41,958 nucleotides of DNA from Myxococcales bacterium (GTDB lineage Bacteria > Myxococcota > Polyangia > Polyangiales > Polyangiaceae). The notes under the pieces were generated by a model. It was not told the origin of the DNA. It did not search any database and worked only from the letters and a program-made list of their open reading frames with translations. This document shows, piece by piece, positions 1 to 8,867 of the stretch. The number at the start of each line of letters is the position of its first letter. Position 1 is the first letter of the stretch. The DNA is taken from the NCBI GenBank assembly GCA_003151595.1, contig PLXW01000073.1, positions 48,232-90,189 on the forward strand, written 5' to 3'. The translations under genes were made by a program, and so were the position numbers.

Positions 1-509
1 TCGAGCAGGAAGGGACGTACCCGCTCCCCGAAGCGCAGATCGATCGCTTCATGCTGATGGTGAAGGTCGGTTACCCGACGCGCGAAGACGAGCGGAAGAT
101 CATGGACCGCATGACGATGTCGGAGGTGGCGCGCGCCACGCCGGTCATCACGCCGGCCGACCTGCTCGAAGCACGCAAGATCATCAGCCAGGTCTACGTC
201 GACGACAAGGTGAAGGACTACATCGTCGACGTCGTGTTCGCGACGCGCGAGCCGGCGAAGCACGGCCTCAAGGATCTCGCGCCGCTCATCGAGTTCGGCG
301 CCAGCCCGCGCGCGTCGATCGCCTTGAATCTGGCGGCGCGCGCGCATGCGTTCCTGCGCCATCGCGGGTACGTCACGCCGGAAGACGTGAAGGCCATCGG
401 GCCGGACGTGCTGCGCCACCGCCTCGTGCTCACGTACGAAGCCGACGCCGAAGAAGTGACGGCCGAGCAGGTCGTCCGTCGCGTGTTCGAGGTCGTCGAG
501 GTTCCTTAG
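1..509 (+). CDS. moxR: MoxR-family AAA+ ATPase, 3' part
   Basis: The gene enters from the left edge, so only about 168 C-terminal residues are visible. The frame opens with [18 protein letters not shown], the highly conserved stretch of MoxR ATPases after Walker B. The AAA lid follows, with the sensor-2-like [19 protein letters not shown] segment near window position 295-350. MoxR proteins are cytoplasmic AAA+ chaperones that act on VWA-domain partners. The DUF58 and VWA (BatA/BatB) genes follow immediately in the same direction, which is the usual MoxR neighbourhood. The stop TAG lies 23 bases before the DUF58 start, so co-transcription is likely. The N-terminal half with Walker A lies outside the window. 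The MoxR subfamily cannot be refined from this fragment. Confidence 0.93.
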   Translation, partial: EQEGTYPLPEAQIDRFMLMVKVGYPTREDERKIMDRMTMSEVARATPVITPADLLEARKIISQVYVDDKVKDYIVDVVFATREPAKHGLKDLAPLIEFGASPRASIALNLAARAHAFLRHRGYVTPEDVKAIGPDVLRHRLVLTYEADAEEVTAEQVVRRVFEVVEVP

Positions 510-532
510 GCCTCGCGCGAGAGCAGCACGCC

Positions 533-1465
533 ATGATCCCCAAAGAGCTCCTCGCGGCGCTCCGCACGATCGAGATTCACACGGCAAGGCTCGCCAACGA
601 GCAGCTGTCCGGGACGTACACGTCCAGCTTCAAGGGGCAGGGGCTCGCCTTCCGCGAAGTTCGTCCGTACCAGCCGGGCGACGACGTCCGGACGATCGAC
701 TGGAACGTGAGCGCGCGAATGAACGAGGCCTTCGTGAAGGTCTTCGTCGAAGAGCGCGAGATGACCGTGATGCTCGTGGTCGACCAGTCGTCGAGCGAGA
801 GCTTCGGCACGCGACGGGCGCCCAAGTCGCGCGTGGCCAGCGAAGTGAGCGCGCTGCTCGCGTTCAGCGCGATCCGGAACAACGATCGCGTGGGGCTGAT
901 CCTCGCGAGCAACAAGATCGATCGCGTGGTCGCGCCGAAGAAGGGCGAGAAGCACGTGATGCGCGTCGTGCGCGAGATCCTCGGCTTCGAGCCGAGCCAC
1001 GAGCTGCCGACCCGGACGCGCGGCAAGAACGGCGAGCCGCTGCTCGGGCCGGCGACGGACTTGAAAGCGGCGCTCGAAGCGCTGGTGGGCGTGGCGCGGC
1101 GGCGGAGCATCGCCTTCGTGGTGAGCGACTGGTTCGCGCAAGGGCACGAGCGGGCGCTGGCTCTCGCTTCGGCGAAGCACGACGTGATCCCGGTGGTGCT
1201 GGTCGATCCGCGCGATCGCGAGCTGCCCGACGTGGGGCTGGCGACGTTCGAGGATCTCGAGAGCGGCGAGCAGATCGTGGTCGACACGAGCGACCCGCGC
1301 GTGCGCGCGCATCACGCCAAGACGATGAAGGCGATCGCGGCGACGCGGCGGCAGATGTTCACCAAGCTGGGGCTCGACGCGGTGGAGATCGAGACGAGCG
1401 GCTCGTTCGTTCGCCCGCTGCGCGATCTGTTCGCGCGTCGCGCGCGGAGGATGCGCACGCGATGA
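533..1465 (+). CDS. DUF58 domain protein of the MoxR/Bat operon
   Basis: A 310-aa protein. Residues 35-62 carry the DUF58 signature, including FREVRPYQPGDDVRTIDW and the SAR that follows. After it comes a VWA-like fold start (MLVVDQSSSES, residues 80-90) resembling a MIDAS strand. DUF58 proteins accompany MoxR and Bat proteins in many phyla and probably scaffold the VWA complex; their biochemistry is unknown. No signal peptide is apparent, so it is probably cytoplasmic or peripheral. The start is ATG at 533. The 3' end overlaps the next gene by an ATGA junction at 1462-1465, which indicates translational coupling. The family call is secure and the role is inferred from context. Confidence 0.93.
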   Translation: MIPKELLAALRTIEIHTARLANEQLSGTYTSSFKGQGLAFREVRPYQPGDDVRTIDWNVSARMNEAFVKVFVEEREMTVMLVVDQSSSESFGTRRAPKSRVASEVSALLAFSAIRNNDRVGLILASNKIDRVVAPKKGEKHVMRVVREILGFEPSHELPTRTRGKNGEPLLGPATDLKAALEALVGVARRRSIAFVVSDWFAQGHERALALASAKHDVIPVVLVDPRDRELPDVGLATFEDLESGEQIVVDTSDPRVRAHHAKTMKAIAATRRQMFTKLGLDAVEIETSGSFVRPLRDLFARRARRMRTR

Positions 1466-2649
1466 CCTCGCGCTTCGTGCTCTTCACGGCGGCCGTCGCG
1501 TCGCTCGCGTTCGCGTCGGCCGCGCGCGCGGATGACGCGGGCGCGGCCAGCGATGCCGGCGTGCCCTCGGTCGCGCAAGCGCAGGTGAACGGCTGCGTGG
1601 AGTCGATCCCGTCGGGCGGCGTGCGTCCGACGCTCGTCGACGTGTTCCCTGATCGCGGATTCAGCGGCTACGCGGCGACGCTGAAGGTCACCGTCGAGCA
1701 CGGAAAAGGCGAGACCGTGCTGCCGAACGGACTGTCCTTGCAGAGCGGCGGCGACGCGGCCAAGGCGCTGAAGGACGCTTCGTTCACCATCCCCGATCAA
1801 GACGGCGGCGCCGCGGCGCGTCTCACGCCCGGCGAGCTCACCGCGAAAGACGATCGCGCGCGCACGATCCTGGAGCTCCCGCTCGTCGCGCTCCCCGCGG
1901 AGCCCGGTCGTCACGTGCTCACGCTGCCGCCGCTGCCCGTCGCCGTCGCACGCTCGAACGGCGAGATCGCGACGGTGTGCACGCGCGCGCACCGCATCGT
2001 CATCGACGATCCGATCGCCTCGACGCTCCACCCCGAGCCGAAGCCGAACCCGCCGGCGTGCATCCAGCGCGAAGAGTGGACGGCGCTGAAGAAGGGGCTC
2101 TTGTGGTTGAGCCTCGGGCTCGTCGTCGGCGCGCTCATCGCGTACCTCGTTCGCAAGTGGCTCGCGCGCCCGAAGCCGGTCGTTCCGCCGCCGCCGCCGC
2201 GCCCGCCGTGGGAGGTCGCGTTCGAGCGGCTCGATGAGGTGCGGCACGCGGGGCTGCTCGAGGTCGGTCGCTTCGGCGAGTACTTCGATCGGGTGAGCGA
2301 CGCGCTCCGGAACTACCTGGGCGCGCTCTACGGCTTCGACGGGCTCGAGTCCACGAGCGACGAGATCATCGCCGCGCTCCGGAAGTCGCACGTGCAAGGG
2401 ATCGCGCTTCCGGAGGTGGTCGCGTTTCTTCAGGACTGCGATCTCGTGAAGTTCGCCAACTTCACGCCGCCGCTCGGCGAGTGCTCGCGCGTGCTCGAGG
2501 CGGGCGAGCGGATCGTCCACTCCACGATGCCGCGCGCGCCGACGTTCCAGTCGTCGCCGATGGATCGACCGCCGCCGTTCAAGATGCCGCCGCCCGAGCC
2601 GCCGCAGCCGCCCCCTCCGCCGCCGGTCGATAAAGGAGGGACGTTCTGA
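1462..2649 (+). CDS. Exported single-pass membrane protein between DUF58 and batA (DUF4381-like position)
   Basis: 395 aa. Residues 1-23 form a signal peptide ending ARA-DD. A periplasmic domain of about 185 residues follows and contains two or three cysteines. One membrane segment (about 212-231, LLWLSLGLVVGALIAYLV) leads to a proline-rich linker. The cytoplasmic helical domain (about 250-350) contains a GRFGEYFDRVSDALRNYLG segment like that seen in BatD/DUF4381-type tails. The C-terminus is a P-rich low-complexity tail (365-395). Position and topology match the extra membrane protein that often sits between DUF58 and BatA. I do not recognise the periplasmic domain. The ATGA overlap with the upstream gene and the TGATG overlap with batA indicate coupling. 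It is probably a membrane subunit of the MoxR-VWA complex. Confidence 0.8.
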   Translation: MTSRFVLFTAAVASLAFASAARADDAGAASDAGVPSVAQAQVNGCVESIPSGGVRPTLVDVFPDRGFSGYAATLKVTVEHGKGETVLPNGLSLQSGGDAAKALKDASFTIPDQDGGAAARLTPGELTAKDDRARTILELPLVALPAEPGRHVLTLPPLPVAVARSNGEIATVCTRAHRIVIDDPIASTLHPEPKPNPPACIQREEWTALKKGLLWLSLGLVVGALIAYLVRKWLARPKPVVPPPPPRPPWEVAFERLDEVRHAGLLEVGRFGEYFDRVSDALRNYLGALYGFDGLESTSDEIIAALRKSHVQGIALPEVVAFLQDCDLVKFANFTPPLGECSRVLEAGERIVHSTMPRAPTFQSSPMDRPPPFKMPPPEPPQPPPPPPVDKGGTF

Positions 2650-3791
2650 TGCCGCGCTGGGTGCGCGCCACGCTCGTGGGGATCGCGACGCTCGTCGTCG
2701 CGATCGTGGCGAGCGTGTGGGCGATCGTCGCGCGAGGCGAAGCGTGGCTGAGCGCGAAGTGGCTCGTGCCGCTCTGGTTCACCGCGCCGGTGGGCGTAGC
2801 GCTCGTCGCCTTCATCGCCTGGCGCATGACGCTCGGCGCCGACACGCGCGTGCCGCGGCTCGCGTTGCCGACGCTGGTGCCGCTCTTCTCCGGCCCACGC
2901 GGCTGGCGCGCGAAGCTTCGCGATGCGCCCGGGGTTCTCCGCGGCGCGGCGGTGTTCCTCTCCATCCTCGCGCTGGCGCGCCCGCAGAGCGTGCTCCGCG
3001 GCGAGAACGCCGAAGAGCGCGGGATCGACATCGTCATCGTGCTCGACCTCTCGGGATCGATGCGCGCCTTGATGGACTCGCCGTCCGACTCGGCTCAGCA
3101 AGCGCGACCCGCGCGCCTCACGCGCCTCGAGACCGCCAAGCAGGTGATCCTCGACTTCGTCGCGCGTCGTCCGAACGATCGCATCGGCGTGGTCGTGTTC
3201 GGAAAGAACGCTTACATCCTGTCGCCCCCCACGCTCGACAAGACGCTCCTCGCCGCGCTCGTCTCGCGCATGTCGCTCGACATCATCGACGGCAACGGCA
3301 CGGCGATCGGCGACGCGGTCGGGACCGCCGTCGCGCGCCTGCGAAGAAGCGACGCGCGATCGAAGGCGATCATTCTTCTCACCGACGGCGACTCGAACGC
3401 CGGATCGATCGCCCCCGACTACTCCGCGCACCTCGCGCAGACGCAGGGCGATCGCGTCTACACCGTGCAGATCGGCAACGGCGACGAGGTCGACGTGCAG
3501 AGCGGCGTCGACCTCTTCGGCCAGCCGCAGTTCCAGCGCGCGCACTTCCCGGTGAACCCCGCGCTGCTCAAGAAGATCGCCAGCGACACCGGAGGCGAGT
3601 CGTTCGTCGCCACCGATCGCAAGGGGCTCGAGCTGAGCATGCACAAGATCCTCGACCACCTGGAGAAGACCCGCTTCGAGGCGCAGGCGGCCACGATGGA
3701 AGATCTCTTCCCGTTCCTCCTCGTGCCGGGCGTCCTCCTCATCGCGCTCGAAGCGCTCTTCCGTCTGGCGCTCGTCAGGAGGTTCCCCTGA
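2649..3791 (+). CDS. batA: BatA-like VWA-domain membrane protein
   Basis: 380 aa. Two N-terminal membrane segments (about 7-29 and 41-59) and a third near 97-112 precede the motif LALARPQ. The von Willebrand A domain spans about 125-330 with a complete MIDAS: D133-L-S135-G-S137, T218 and D246. A last membrane segment lies at about 355-375. This layout (membrane helices, ALARPQ, VWA, C-terminal helix) is diagnostic of BatA, which was defined in Bacteroides aerotolerance operons and is presumed to sit in the inner membrane and bind metal-dependent ligands. The start ATG overlaps the previous stop by one base (TGATG), and the end overlaps batB in the same way. BatA and BatB are paralogues; this one is assigned A by its position upstream. 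Confidence 0.92.
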   Translation: MPRWVRATLVGIATLVVAIVASVWAIVARGEAWLSAKWLVPLWFTAPVGVALVAFIAWRMTLGADTRVPRLALPTLVPLFSGPRGWRAKLRDAPGVLRGAAVFLSILALARPQSVLRGENAEERGIDIVIVLDLSGSMRALMDSPSDSAQQARPARLTRLETAKQVILDFVARRPNDRIGVVVFGKNAYILSPPTLDKTLLAALVSRMSLDIIDGNGTAIGDAVGTAVARLRRSDARSKAIILLTDGDSNAGSIAPDYSAHLAQTQGDRVYTVQIGNGDEVDVQSGVDLFGQPQFQRAHFPVNPALLKKIASDTGGESFVATDRKGLELSMHKILDHLEKTRFEAQAATMEDLFPFLLVPGVLLIALEALFRLALVRRFP

Positions 3792-4894
3792 TGCGCTTCG
3801 CATACGACTTCACGAGTCTGCCCGTGCTCATGATCGCCGCGGCGTGCGCGCTCGGCGTCGTCGGGTTCGCCGTCGTGCTCGTCCTGCAGTCGTTCGCGCG
3901 GACGCGGGCGCAGACGCGCTTCGGCGAGCCGGCGCTGGTGGCGCACCTCGAGTCGTGGGACTCGGGGTCGCGGCGATCGGTGAAGAACGTGCTGCTGGTT
4001 CTCGCGCTCACGCTCGCGTTCGTCGCGCTCGCACGGCCGCAGTTTCGAAATGGAACGCGGCTCATCCCGGCCACGAACCTCGACGTGGTCATCGTGCTGG
4101 ACTACTCGAAGAGCATGTACGCGCGTGACATCGCGCCCAGCCGGATTCAACGCGCGAAGGCCGAGGTGGCGCGGCTGATTCACGATCTGCCGGGGGCCCG
4201 CTTCGGCGCCGTCGCCTTCGCCGGTGAGCCGATGAGCTTCCCGCTCACCAGCGACGGCGCGGCGATCGCGCAGTACTTCCGCCAGCTCGATCCCAACGAC
4301 ATGCCGGTCGGCGGCACGGCCACGGCGCGCGCGCTCGAAGCGGCGCGTGAGCTCTTCGCGCGCGATCCGAAATCGAAGGACCACGTGCGGGTGATCGTGC
4401 TCGTGACCGACGGCGAAGACCTCGAGGGCGATCCCGCGCAGGTCGCGAGCGAGTGCGCCGCGGAAGGGACGCGGATCGACGTCGTGCAGATCGGGAGCCG
4501 CGCGCCGGAGGTGATCCCCGAGGTCTCCGCCGAGGGGCGCGTGACCGGGCTTCGCCACGACGATCGCGGCAAGCCGCTCACCACCGAGCTGTCGGCGGAG
4601 GGCGAAGCGCAGCTGGCGAAGGTGGCGCAGGCCACGGGGGGCGAGATCGTCCGCGCGCAAAAGGGAGAGACCGGGATCGATACGATCGCGCACGGCCTGC
4701 AGAAGATGATGCGCGAGGAGCTGTCGGAGAAGGTCGAGACGGTCTTCGCCGAGCAGTACGCCTGGCCGCTCGGCCTCGCGCTGCTCCTCTTGATCCTCGA
4801 GGCGGCGATCGCCGAGGCGCCGCGGCGCGCGTCGGCGCGGCTTCGCGCGGTGCGAATGTACGGACAGAAGGAGGCGAAGCGTGCGAGCACGTGA
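3791..4894 (+). CDS. batB: BatB-like VWA-domain membrane protein
   Basis: 367 aa from the ATG at 3791. The reading frame is open upstream to 2717, but that part is antiphase to batA and is not coding. Membrane segments lie at about 12-33 and 66-82, followed by ALARPQF. The VWA domain (about 97-310) has MIDAS residues D104-Y-S106-K-S108, the GGTATA threonine near 176 and a TDGED loop. A C-terminal helix (WPLGLALLLLILEAAIA) ends in a basic tail. It is paralogous to the upstream BatA, and the pair probably forms the membrane-embedded VWA complex remodelled by MoxR. The start overlaps the batA stop (TGATG). The 3' end overlaps the next gene by 14 bases. Confidence 0.92.
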   Translation: MRFAYDFTSLPVLMIAAACALGVVGFAVVLVLQSFARTRAQTRFGEPALVAHLESWDSGSRRSVKNVLLVLALTLAFVALARPQFRNGTRLIPATNLDVVIVLDYSKSMYARDIAPSRIQRAKAEVARLIHDLPGARFGAVAFAGEPMSFPLTSDGAAIAQYFRQLDPNDMPVGGTATARALEAARELFARDPKSKDHVRVIVLVTDGEDLEGDPAQVASECAAEGTRIDVVQIGSRAPEVIPEVSAEGRVTGLRHDDRGKPLTTELSAEGEAQLAKVAQATGGEIVRAQKGETGIDTIAHGLQKMMREELSEKVETVFAEQYAWPLGLALLLLILEAAIAEAPRRASARLRAVRMYGQKEAKRAST

Positions 4895-5822
4895 GCTCCT
4901 GGCCGTCGTGATCGCCGTCGTGCCGCTCGCATCGGTGGCGTGCTCGTGGGATCCGTCGCATCCGTTCGATCGCGACGCGCCCGAGGTGAAAGAAGCCATC
5001 GGCGCGCTCGACGCGGGCAACGCGACGGCCGCGGCCAAGACGCTCGAGGACTACCTGTCGACCGGCGCGTGCAAGGAGGGCGCGATCGGTCTCCCCGAGT
5101 CGGTGCGACGCCTGCCGAACGGATCGTTCGATCTCGGGCTCGCGCTCTTCAAGATGGGCGAGTCGTTCGGCGCGCGGTTCGGCGACGAAGAGGTCGACGC
5201 CGGGATGACCGACGAGGCGCGGCAGAAGCGCGCTGCGCAGATCGCGTGCGCGCTCGAGGTCGCGCAGCACGTGGCGAGCGACGAAGGGGTGCCGCTCGAT
5301 CTCCGCGCGCGCGCCCGGTACCTCGAAGGGAACCTCGACTTCCTCGGCGCCGACTATGAAGCCTCGGTGCGCGCGTACGACGAAGCGCTGCGAATGGCGC
5401 CGGGAATGGTCGACGCCGGCGATCCGGTCGGGCGCGACGCGGCGTGGAACCGCGCCATCGCACTGCGACGGATCGAAGATCAGAAAGACGCCGGGAACGA
5501 CGCCGCGCCTCCGGACGGATCCCCCGGCGATGCCTCGAACAACAAGGACGCCTCGCAGCCCGACTCCGGGCCGAGCGACAGCGGGAGCAACGGTGACTCC
5601 GGCAACAACAACGGCGACGCCGCGTCTCCGCCGCCGTCCCCCGACGCCGGCGAGCCCGACGCCGCACCGCCGAGCGCGCCCGACGCAGGACCGCCGCCGC
5701 CGCCGCGCGAGAGCCAGGACGATCGCGTGCTCGATCAGCTCGAGAACGCGCCCACGGTGCAAGAGGAAGACGCGAAGAAGCGCGCCGCGACGCGCCGTCA
5801 CGTTCGCGGAGAAGACAAGTGA
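4881..5822 (+). CDS. batC: BatC-like TPR lipoprotein
   Basis: 313 aa from GTG at 4881, overlapping the batB end by 14 bases. The N-terminus is a lipoprotein signal with the lipobox SVAC (Cys21). It is followed by a helical TPR-like region (about 30-200) containing paired helices such as YEASVRAYDEALRMAPGMVD. A long Asp/Asn/Ser/Pro linker (about 205-275) comes next, and then a conserved-looking charged C-terminus around DRVLDQLENAP. BatC proteins in other phyla are TPR proteins placed between BatB and BatD, and the short DQLEN-type tail is also seen there. The acidic disordered linker is a lineage feature. Probable location is the periplasmic face of the membrane. It overlaps batD by four bases (GTGA). 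Confidence 0.82.
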   Translation: MRARELLAVVIAVVPLASVACSWDPSHPFDRDAPEVKEAIGALDAGNATAAAKTLEDYLSTGACKEGAIGLPESVRRLPNGSFDLGLALFKMGESFGARFGDEEVDAGMTDEARQKRAAQIACALEVAQHVASDEGVPLDLRARARYLEGNLDFLGADYEASVRAYDEALRMAPGMVDAGDPVGRDAAWNRAIALRRIEDQKDAGNDAAPPDGSPGDASNNKDASQPDSGPSDSGSNGDSGNNNGDAASPPPSPDAGEPDAAPPSAPDAGPPPPPRESQDDRVLDQLENAPTVQEEDAKKRAATRRHVRGEDK

Positions 5823-7720
5823 AGGCGCGCCCCGCGGCGAGGCTCGTCGCGCGCGTCGCGTTCGGCGTGCTCGTCGCGCTCTTCGCGATCGCCTTCGCAG
5901 GCTCCGCGCGCGCCGAAGATCGCCCGCGCCTGAGCCTTCAGAGCGACGCCGACGTGATCGCCCTCGGCGACACGCTTCACGTCACGCTCGAAGCGCAGTC
6001 GTCGGGGAGCACGCCGATCGATCCGCAGATCGGCGCGGTGAACGGCTTTCAGGTCATCGGGATCTCGCCGTCGACCTCCACGTCGATGAGCATCGTGAAC
6101 GGCACCATGTCGAGCACGCGCGGCCTCACGACGGTGTGGTCGCTCCGCGCGACCAAGGTGGGCGTCTTCACGATCGGCCCGCCCACGGTGCGTGTCGACG
6201 GGACCCGCTACCGCGCGCAGGCCTTGAGCGTGCGCGTCGTCCCTGCGGGCCAGGCGCCGCAGCGCATGCCGCAACAGCAGCAGTCCGATCCGTTCGATCC
6301 GTTCGGCGGCCTCTTCGGTCAGTTGAATCAACAGCTCGGCCAGCAGCTGGGCCAGATGCAGGACCCGCGGCAACAGCTCCAGGCGCAGCTCGATCCGAAG
6401 TACGCGCTGAACGCGCCGCGCGGACAGACCGCGTTCCTTCACGCCGTGGTCGACAAGGCGAACGTGGTCGTCGGGGAGCAGGTGACGTTCACCGTCTACA
6501 TCTACGTCGACGCCATGCTCGGTCACTCGATCGACCTGAACGATCCGCACGAGGCTCCGGCCAGCGACTTCGTGAAGCGCTCGCTGCAGCCTGACGAGTC
6601 GAAGGTGGAGACGCTCGGCATGACTAGCGTCGGCGGGCAGATCTATTCGGTGCAGCTCCTCCGGCGCGTGGCGCTCTTTCCGCTGAAGGCCGGCGACCTC
6701 GACATCGGCGAGATGTCGCTTCAGATCAGCGGGAAGAACGGGCTTCGCTCGTCCGAAGACGTGCACGTGCACGTGAGCGAGCCGCCGGTGCAAGGACGGC
6801 CGCCGGGGTACGCCGTCGGCGACGTGGGGACCTTCCTGCTCTCGGCGGACGTGTCCTCGCGCGACACGGACCAGGACGGCGCCATCGGCGTGACGGTGAG
6901 CCTCTCGGGCAACGGGAACCTCCCCGCCGCGATCGATCCGCCGGAGCGCGCGGGCGTGGAGTGGCTCGAGCCGCAGGTGACGGAGAAGGTCGGGCGGCAA
7001 GCGGGCGACAAGTTCGGCGGCTCACGAACGTTTCAGTACGTGGTGCGGGTGCATCGCGCGGGCGACGTCGATCTCGGCGACTTCACGCTGCCGTACTGGA
7101 ACCCGAAGACGAGCGCCTACGAGACGGCGCAAGCGACGCTGGGCGTGGTGCATGCGAAGGCGAACGCGAACGCGCACGCGCCGGTCGATGCGGTGATGGA
7201 TCCGCTCCCGGGCTTGCCCGCGGTTCGCGCGGCGCGTGAGCCCGTCGCGACGGCGCAGAAGCACCTCGACGACACGCCCGCGTTCTGGCTGTCGCTCGGC
7301 GGGATGCCGCTGGCGTACGGCTTCGTGGTGATGGCGGCGGGCGCGGCGCGGCGCGTTCGCGAGAAGCGCGCAGCTCACGGAGCGTCGCCGAAGACGGAGA
7401 TGCAGGCGCGCATCGCAGCGGCGGAAGCGGCGGCGCGCACGGAGGACGCGAGCGCGATCGACGCGGCGACGGCGCGCGCGATCCAGGCGGCGGCGATCGC
7501 CGGCAAGCAGATCAACGTGCGCGGGCTGGCGACGAGCGACATCGCGCGGGCGCTGAAAGAGGCGGGCGTCACGGAAGACGACGCGCGCGAGCTGGAGTCG
7601 GTGCTCCTGGCGTGCGAGGCGGCGCGGTTCTCTGCCTCGGAGACGAGCGGCGCAGACGAGGCGCGGCAGCGGTGGGAGCGTGCGCGACGCGCGATCGATC
7701 GTCTGGCGGGACGCGCGTGA
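5819..7720 (+). CDS. batD: BatD family exported membrane protein
   Basis: 633 aa from GTG at 5819, whose last two bases and the following A form the stop of the previous gene. A signal peptide (1-32) ends ARA-ED. The large periplasmic part is built of Ig-like beta segments typical of BatD, including DKANVVVGEQVTFTVYIY near 215-235. It also contains a Gln/Met-rich insert around 142-190 with QQLGQQLGQ repeats. A single membrane segment (about 488-510) is followed by a cytoplasmic helical domain of about 110 residues. BatD is the oxygen-tolerance protein family (Pfam BatD). It is thought to associate with BatA/BatB on the periplasmic side. The Gln-rich insert is unusual in composition. It overlaps batE by GTGA at 7717. 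Confidence 0.9.
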   Translation: MKARPAARLVARVAFGVLVALFAIAFAGSARAEDRPRLSLQSDADVIALGDTLHVTLEAQSSGSTPIDPQIGAVNGFQVIGISPSTSTSMSIVNGTMSSTRGLTTVWSLRATKVGVFTIGPPTVRVDGTRYRAQALSVRVVPAGQAPQRMPQQQQSDPFDPFGGLFGQLNQQLGQQLGQMQDPRQQLQAQLDPKYALNAPRGQTAFLHAVVDKANVVVGEQVTFTVYIYVDAMLGHSIDLNDPHEAPASDFVKRSLQPDESKVETLGMTSVGGQIYSVQLLRRVALFPLKAGDLDIGEMSLQISGKNGLRSSEDVHVHVSEPPVQGRPPGYAVGDVGTFLLSADVSSRDTDQDGAIGVTVSLSGNGNLPAAIDPPERAGVEWLEPQVTEKVGRQAGDKFGGSRTFQYVVRVHRAGDVDLGDFTLPYWNPKTSAYETAQATLGVVHAKANANAHAPVDAVMDPLPGLPAVRAAREPVATAQKHLDDTPAFWLSLGGMPLAYGFVVMAAGAARRVREKRAAHGASPKTEMQARIAAAEAAARTEDASAIDAATARAIQAAAIAGKQINVRGLATSDIARALKEAGVTEDDARELESVLLACEAARFSASETSGADEARQRWERARRAIDRLAGRA

Positions 7721-8568
7721 GAACGTGGCGCGCGATCGCGCTCGCATCGTTGCTGCTCGCTGGCGCCACGAGCCTCGCGCGCGCTGACGCGTCCGGGCCC
7801 GACGACACCGACGCTCTCTTCAAGCAGGGCCTCGCCGCGCTGGCCGACGCGCGCCCAGGCGACGCCATCGCCGACTTCGAAGCGATGGGGGATCGCGGCG
7901 TGGTCGATGCCGTCGTGAGCTTCGATCGTGGCCTGGCCTACGCGCAGCGAATCCGCGGAGGCACCCCCGCGCCCGGCGATTTCGGCCGCGCCGCGCTCGG
8001 GTTCGAAGAAGCGCGCGCGCTGACGCACGACCCCTCGCTGGCGCGCGAAGCGACGAACGCCCTCGGGACCATCCGCGCCGAGGTCGCCCGGAAGCGCGCG
8101 CTCGCCGGAGAGCCGGTCGACGTCGATCCCGGAGTGCCGCTCGGGCGCGCCGTCATCGCCATCGCCGGCGAAGACGCCTGGACGGCGATCGCGGCGATCG
8201 CGTCGTTCGTGCTCACGTTGTCGCTCTTCGTGCGCTGGCGCGCCGTCGCGCGTCGCGTGCGTCTCGGGGCGGCGATCGCGCTCGGCGTCGCCGGGCCGCT
8301 CTTGGCGATCACGGCGATCCTCGCGTTCGCCGCGCGCGACGAGCGTCTGCACCTCCGCGAAGGAATCCTCGTGACCCCCTCGGCCCGCCTTTCCGACGAT
8401 CGCCACCTCACCATCGCCGGCGACTCCCCGCTCCCCGAAGCGGCCCACGTCACGGTCGAAGACGACGCCGCCGGCTGGACGCGGGTCCGGTTCGGCGCGC
8501 AACGCGGTTGGCTCCCCTCGCCGTCGGTTCGTCCCATTGCTCGCGCGGTTTCCGCGAATTGGCGCTAA
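7717..8568 (+). CDS. batE: BatE-like TPR/SH3 membrane protein
   Basis: 283 aa from GTG at 7717, which overlaps the batD stop; the frame is open further upstream to 7612, but that part runs inside batD. A signal peptide of about 22 residues ends ARA-DA. A helical TPR-like region (about 30-115) is followed by two hydrophobic segments (about 145-168 and 183-205) and a C-terminal bacterial SH3-like domain (about 215-280, with AHVTVEDDAAGWTRVRFG). TPR, two membrane helices and SH3 is the typical BatE arrangement. It is the last gene of the Bat operon; its TAA stop at 8566-8568 overlaps a possible -10 element for the next gene. Confidence 0.83.
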   Translation: MRTWRAIALASLLLAGATSLARADASGPDDTDALFKQGLAALADARPGDAIADFEAMGDRGVVDAVVSFDRGLAYAQRIRGGTPAPGDFGRAALGFEEARALTHDPSLAREATNALGTIRAEVARKRALAGEPVDVDPGVPLGRAVIAIAGEDAWTAIAAIASFVLTLSLFVRWRAVARRVRLGAAIALGVAGPLLAITAILAFAARDERLHLREGILVTPSARLSDDRHLTIAGDSPLPEAAHVTVEDDAAGWTRVRFGAQRGWLPSPSVRPIARAVSANWR

Positions 8569-8589
8569 ACTAGTCGCCGAGCGGAACGA

Positions 8590-8808
8590 ATGTCCCAGCC
8601 CCAAACTTGTTTCGGTTGTGGAAAGAGCGCGCCCGAGACGGAGACGAGCTACACGCTCATCTCGTCGGCGCACGGCTGGCGCGTCTCGCGCGAGAAGGAC
8701 GAGAACGGCGAGAACGTCGCGCGTTGGCGTTGCGGCGACTGCTGGAAGAAGTTCAAAGAGAACCGCGTGGGCGACAGCACGCCCTCTCCAAGCTCGCGCA
8801 AGCGTTAG
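8590..8808 (+). CDS. Small zinc-ribbon-like protein
   Basis: 72 aa. Two CxxC knuckles are visible: CFGCGK at residues 7-12 and WRCGDCWKKF near 51-60. About 38 residues with alternating polar and aromatic positions lie between them. That is the spacing of a zinc ribbon. The last dozen residues are Ser/Pro/Arg-rich and probably flexible. No signal peptide is present, so it is probably cytoplasmic. It lies 21 bases after batE. No clear Shine-Dalgarno is visible, and a TAAACT hexamer is at 8566-8571. The function is unknown. The cysteine pairs and codon use argue that it is a real gene; zinc binding is inferred. Confidence 0.72.
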   Translation: MSQPQTCFGCGKSAPETETSYTLISSAHGWRVSREKDENGENVARWRCGDCWKKFKENRVGDSTPSPSSRKR

Positions 8809-8867
8809 CCGCGCCGGCGAAGATTCACGCGAACTAGCGCTCCGGAATCGGTATCTTCGTAGCTCGT

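Noticed and set aside
2717..3790. Upstream in-frame extension of batB inside batA.
   Set aside because: The residues are Arg/Ala-rich shadow of batA. The batB start at 3791 overlaps the batA stop and gives the normal BatB N-terminus.
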